In this document: in pieces, positions 59,896 through 64,000 of the stretch
Layout of the letters: every line of letters begins with the position of its first letter
How positions within the stretch are numbered: position 1 is the first letter of the stretch
Source: Cadophora sp. MPI-SDFR-AT-0126
Taxonomy: Eukaryota; Ascomycota; Leotiomycetes; Helotiales; Ploettnerulaceae
Direction of reading: 5' to 3'
Length of the DNA: 64,000 nucleotides
Assembly: GCA_020747065.1 (NCBI GenBank)
Contig: JAGMVK010000015.1
Location: 682,001-746,000, forward strand
Position numbers and translations under genes: made by a program
The notes under the pieces: model-generated
Database searches by the model: none
Told to the model about the DNA's origin: nothing
What the model saw: the letters and a program-made list of their open reading frames with translations, nothing else

Positions 59896-60206
59896 CACAT
59901 TGTGTTCACGCATGAAAATCGAGATTGCCCAGAAAATAGGTTTGATAATTTTCGCTAAGAGGTGTGAAATCGGCTTTTAACACCTTGTGTCGCGGTAGTA
60001 TTGTCATGGTTTTTAGTTACTTCGAGTCTAATATCAACGAACATATGATGGAAAGTGTTTCTTCAACGATATCATCGTGACGAAATTAGTCAAGTGAGCC
60101 TGCTGGCACCTCAGTTATTAATCTGCGATGTTGACCAGTACCACCCAAAGACATGATCTTGTAGAAATTTGACACGCAAAGGTAAATAATTTCACTTATC
60201 CGTGCC
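59896..60206. other. Spacer between convergent K4 and the BRCT-like gene
   Basis: A 311-base stretch holding two 3' flanks; nothing else is seen. Confidence 0.5.
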
Positions 60207-61772
60207 TCAAGCAAAAAACTTGGCAGACTTTATGCAAGGCTGACTTATCGAGGTTGATTCCGACGTACGCTTTCGTTTCTTTGGGAGAACGGTGTGCAGA
60301 TATCCCAACGCAACCCCTAAGTGGTCCTTCGCCTCCTTGAAGCGTTTGAGGCGAGCTACAAGCTTTCGTAGTTCGCCTACGGTGATGACTATTGCATCAC
60401 TTTGTGCTGCCATGGCTGAATGTTCATCTGATAGTCCTGACGCGCCGCTTATAATATAATCTACCAAGTCCATCATGTGAATGCTCCCCAGGACACTCCC
60501 ACCTTCCGATCTCAGATAGTTTTGAACATTCATGCCTTCGATCAGAGCATCGCCTGTAGGAACGGAAAATTTGAGTCCATCAAGACACATCTTGGCCTCT
60601 TTGATGCTTTCGCTCGTTATGCGGAGGCCGGGATTGTCTGCTGGTAGACTATTTGCGGTCCTCTTCAGTATCATCTGCACAAATTGCTTGGTAGTGATAA
60701 CAGTGGGGTTCTTGATCCTCAAGTATTTCTGGCATTCTTCATTGAAAAATTGAATGTCTGCTGGAGAGTCGGACCCTCGACGAACAACGTAGTCCATCTG
60801 GGATGTGTCGACGCAATTGGGTACACTTCCAAATGCCTCAGCGATGTGTTTCGAGCAAGCTTTAGATGGTTCCTCCATGCGACCTAGTACTGTAAAATTC
60901 ATTCGATCGAAACATTTCAGAGGATTTATTGGCTCTTGTTCCGAGACTGGCTTGGGAAGTCCAAGATCTTTGGTCATTTTCAAGAATGCTTGACGATTGA
61001 TGCATGGCAGGCCCTTTTCGTCGATGATCTGTTGGTGTCTCTGGGGGACGTTTTTGCCCGCAATCACATAGTCCGATATGCTTCCTTGTAGACACTTTTC
61101 GATAGCCTGCCAGGCGCCTCCGTTGTCAAAGACCAGATATCGTACCTCATTTCGAGCATCCATATCATCTAATTCCCCAACCCACGAGAACTTCATGCCT
61201 TCGAACGCACCCTTATTTTCGATATGATCCGCTTTTACTGGCACTACTATTTCCGAGCCATCATTTTCCGCCAACTCATCGCCCTCCAAGTCTCTCCGCT
61301 CGACAGAATAGTTGATAGCGAACTCCCTCGCACCCGGCGTGGTTATGGTCTGAGCAAACAATCTTCCCCACTGTGTTTCTCTCCATAATTCCTGACGCTC
61401 AGCATCGTTCCTCTCTGTAGACTCCTTGTATTCTTCGTGGCGATGGTTGGCAAGAGCTTGAGCCCATCGGTTTGCGCTTTCGGCACTGGAATGTATGCTT
61501 TCGATCAACAAGGTGCCGTCCGTGTCTCGCTCGTGGCTGAAGGTCCTCTCGTGGATGAGAAACACGTCTTTCGGGGGCATACTATCGGATTCGCAGACTT
61601 GGATATTTGCAGCTCTGAAGAGCGTCGCCGGCAGAGACCATGTCGAGATTGTTGATGATGGACCAGGCACTGGGCAACGCGACGCGTTTCGGATTTCACG
61701 CCGTCCCACGTGATGAACTCCACACTTGGATTTTCTAAATTTTCTTGAGATCGTGATTCTCTCGTTCGACAT
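60207..61772 (-). CDS. Protein with three BRCT-like repeats
   Basis: An intronless frame of up to 521 residues from ATG 61772; a later start at about 61583 (MPPKDVFLIHERTFS) is also pl. Confidence 0.7.
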   Translation of the reverse strand: MSNERITISRKFRKSKCGVHHVGRREIRNASRCPVPGPSSTISTWSLPATLFRAANIQVCESDSMPPKDVFLIHERTFSHERDTDGTLLIESIHSSAESANRWAQALANHRHEEYKESTERNDAERQELWRETQWGRLFAQTITTPGAREFAINYSVERRDLEGDELAENDGSEIVVPVKADHIENKGAFEGMKFSWVGELDDMDARNEVRYLVFDNGGAWQAIEKCLQGSISDYVIAGKNVPQRHQQIIDEKGLPCINRQAFLKMTKDLGLPKPVSEQEPINPLKCFDRMNFTVLGRMEEPSKACSKHIAEAFGSVPNCVDTSQMDYVVRRGSDSPADIQFFNEECQKYLRIKNPTVITTKQFVQMILKRTANSLPADNPGLRITSESIKEAKMCLDGLKFSVPTGDALIEGMNVQNYLRSEGGSVLGSIHMMDLVDYIISGASGLSDEHSAMAAQSDAIVITVGELRKLVARLKRFKEAKDHLGVALGYLHTVLPKKRKRTSESTSISQPCIKSAKFFA

Positions 61773-62591
61773 TAGGATGAATCCCTTACGACCTCTGAAA
61801 TTCTCTCAAATATCATCTCTGCCTTTTCAGAAGTATCACAATACCGACAAAAATAGAACAACTACTAAGCTGGTAAATGACTCCTCACATTACGAATGGC
61901 TGGCTGCTAGGATGGGTTGAAGTAATCAATTCCCTTCCTCCTCACTTAGATGTATGGTAGGCTTCTACAATGGAGTGAGGTGCTTTCTTTGTTCATTTCT
62001 TCGTAGTAAAACATTACATTCGATGGTTGATTGACCACATCTACTATTGTTTACATATCGCTTGGTGAAATCAGGGGGCGAGTCTCGCTTAACTTTCCTT
62101 GTGGGAAGCTGTGCTGTCCTGCAGACTTTCTGATGTGGGACATATTCTCTGGATACAGCCGCATTCTCAGTATGCAGATAATGATTGCTGCTGTAGAAAG
62201 TCCTCCTATTTTGCTTTTCAACAGTCTGCTTAAGCAGATCCAAGTGGGGTAACACCTACTGCTAATAAAGAAAGCGGGTCCCTGAACACAGTAGGAAGCC
62301 TTTGTTCTTATTTTCTTTGCTTGCACCTGCCGACCACCGGATGTCGATTTTCGATAAAGAGCTACACGATGTGGGTTCAGATGGCGTATCGCGTACTATC
62401 ATCACAGGTTTCCGACCCTTGTTATTTCTAGCTGGACTCGTTGTAAACCGTTCTCAGCCTCTGCATCTATCCCTAGACACTATAATTTCAAGTTCACGAT
62501 ATACAAGATGTCAACATCCTTCAACCTAGAGAGGCTCAAGTAATTCAACTACTGGCGAAGATACAGAGATCCAAACTCCGCGGATCTCAGC
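61773..62591. other. Divergent spacer between the BRCT-like gene and K5
   Basis: No supported gene. Both promoters must lie here. Confidence 0.5.
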
Positions 62592-64000
62592 ATGGTTGAG
62601 CTGACGAGATGGTATCGCAGGGTCAGGCATACCCCGCCTATGTTTGGTCCCCCTCGAATTGCACGACGATCAATATTTTTATGGAGTCCTAGTACTGTCG
62701 CACTGAAGCCACTTATTCCGAATGATGTCCTCATACGATCTTTCATGAGCAAGACAATTGCAGGTCTGCCTAGTGATCCTACGAAATGGAAGGGTATTCG
62801 CTTCTTGGGGGACGGAGCTTCAGCTATGGCTGGTTTATGGGTGTGTATGTCAATCGGCCTGTCCCCAAGAATCAATGAAGCACATCTCTCAAAGTTCTTA
62901 GAGTGATATAAGATACATAATACTGAATCATTGCCCCATATAGGGGAAGGCTCGTCGGATATTGCGGCTCCGCCATTCACGCAAGTTGTGGTCAAGGAAG
63001 CTCTCAGGGCTTCGCGCTCTCTTCGATATGAGAGGGACTTTCTGATTTCTTGCAACCGTTCAAGCTCTACACATCTGCTTAAGACACTCCAAGATTCAGA
63101 TGTCAACCGTGGCATGCATGAAGGTCTGGGACCGGAATGGAATGAGGCCCATCTCCGATTATTTCTCGAATATTGCTATCTTGAGTCGATGGAAGATCTT
63201 CTACACAAGAGAATAATAAAGTACGTCTCGAACGCGCCTTCAAGGCCGACACTTATATCGAACAGAAACAAAATCTTCACTGAAAAGAGTCTTTGGCTGA
63301 TTCTCAACTGTTTGGTAGATGATCTTCTTGAATGGAGTATGGATCCGAGTTCCAGAAAAACCCCCAAAACGGCCAGTCATAACATCCAGGTCGTAGAGAA
63401 GGATGGAATCCTATTATACACTTCGATATCAAACCAGAAAACATGTTTCTAGCAAAAGACGCCTTGCATCATTTTTCGCCGATATTCAAGGTCACAACAA
63501 TCTTTTCCCACATTCAAGGGCTCACGCTGACGCGAAGCAAAGTTTGCCGACTTCGGTCTAGCAGCGTATAATTTCCTGGACGATCCACTCACAGACGAGG
63601 AGAGAGAAGGTCTCAGATGACATGGCACCAAAGATCACTATCCAGCCGTTAGTAGACTGTTGTCCATATGCTCTGAGGTTGAGCAAAATTTTTCTAACCA
63701 GGATGTTTCATCAGGAACAATTCACCGAACAGTAGGACTTCTATGATTACAGGGAGTCCGAAGTCGCAGGACGATACAGTTTCGTTACGAATGTTTGGGG
63801 CGTTGGAGTCATCATGTATCAATTAGTCACATTATCGGAGGACCTTCCCAACCTTCTAGAACTTTTCCTCCCCAATTGGAATGTCGCGTTGAGCCAAAGT
63901 CCAACTTATGGACTGGACATCCGTGCCTACAACTACGGCCAGAGTTTAACTGATCTGATTTTTGAGTGCTTATCCGAGAAGCCAGGATGCAGACCAGATC
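62592..64000 (+). pseudogene. K5: degenerate kinase-like copy, 3' end outside window
   Basis: It starts like the other copies, with a Pro-rich N-terminus and KWKGIRFLGDGASAMAGLW. Then follow the Lys strand QVVVKEALRA, FLEYCYLESMEDLL, TEKSLWLILNCLVDD, IIHFDIKPENMFL, ADFGLAAY and NVWGVGVIMYQLV. The frame is broken between KTASHNIQVVEK and IIHFDIKPEN near 63390. Two in-frame stops interrupt the C-lobe: TGA at about 63617 within REGLR-HGTKDHY, and TAG at about 63734 within EQFTEQ-DFYDY. Both would be sense codons (CGA, CAG) with C in place of T. The tail exon, if present, lies beyond 64000. Confidence 0.75.

Noticed and set aside
1..64000. CRISPR array, insertion sequence or prophage
   Set aside because: The DNA is eukaryotic with spliceosomal introns; no regular direct repeats with unique spacers and no transposase motifs were seen.

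Overview
The window is nuclear DNA of a filamentous ascomycete (Pezizomycotina). Genes are split by many 45-70 base GT-AG introns with CTAAC-type branch points. Fungal-specific families are present: a NACHT-ankyrin NLR, a HET protein, a 2EXR protein, and Fmp52. Spacers are long and often pyrimidine-rich. A Leotiomycete (Helotiales) is my best guess from gene content and style, but nothing in the sequence proves it.

Left part (1-29.5 kb). The window opens inside an NLR-type gene (NACHT plus ankyrin, 5' end cut off). A large unrecognised minus-strand gene follows. Next come two subunits of the same chromatin module side by side on the minus strand, Ada3/Ngg1 and the acetyltransferase Gcn5. Ost5 (oligosaccharyltransferase) and Rad1 (9-1-1 checkpoint clamp) lie on the plus strand. 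After a poorly resolved stretch (15.6-18.3 kb), a TCGA-rich repeat and a frame-broken 2EXR gene, there are a blasticidin-S-deaminase-type cytidine deaminase, Fmp52, a secreted alpha/beta hydrolase, ribosomal protein eL20 with a 4-base first exon, and divergently from it Csn12 (PCI protein).

Middle (29.5-38.5 kb). A BTB/POZ protein, a short-chain dehydrogenase, a HET-domain protein and a Ser-rich GPI-anchored surface protein, separated by long spacers. An AT-rich island follows (about 38.76-39.24 kb).

Right part (40.4-64 kb). This is the most unusual region. At least five copies of one lineage-specific protein-kinase-like family flank a block of ordinary genes: a small cysteine-containing secreted protein, a membrane-anchored serine hydrolase, the PP1 regulator Sds22, and D-xylose reductase. 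Three copies (K1', K1, K2) lie on the left and read leftward; three (K3, K4, K5) lie on the right and read rightward. They share a Pro-rich N-terminus, a kinase domain, nearly identical exon lengths and a distinctive C-terminal tail (Arg-Cys-x2-His-Trp-Asp/Asn-Leu) on its own exon. Only K2 can be spliced into a complete frame. K1 has a shifted splice donor shared with the truncated K1'. K3 has lost its catalytic core at a 23-C homopolymer. K4 has one extra G. K5 has stops and frameshifts. A gene with three BRCT-like repeats sits between K4 and K5. The cluster looks like a birth-and-death array of pseudokinase/kinase genes.
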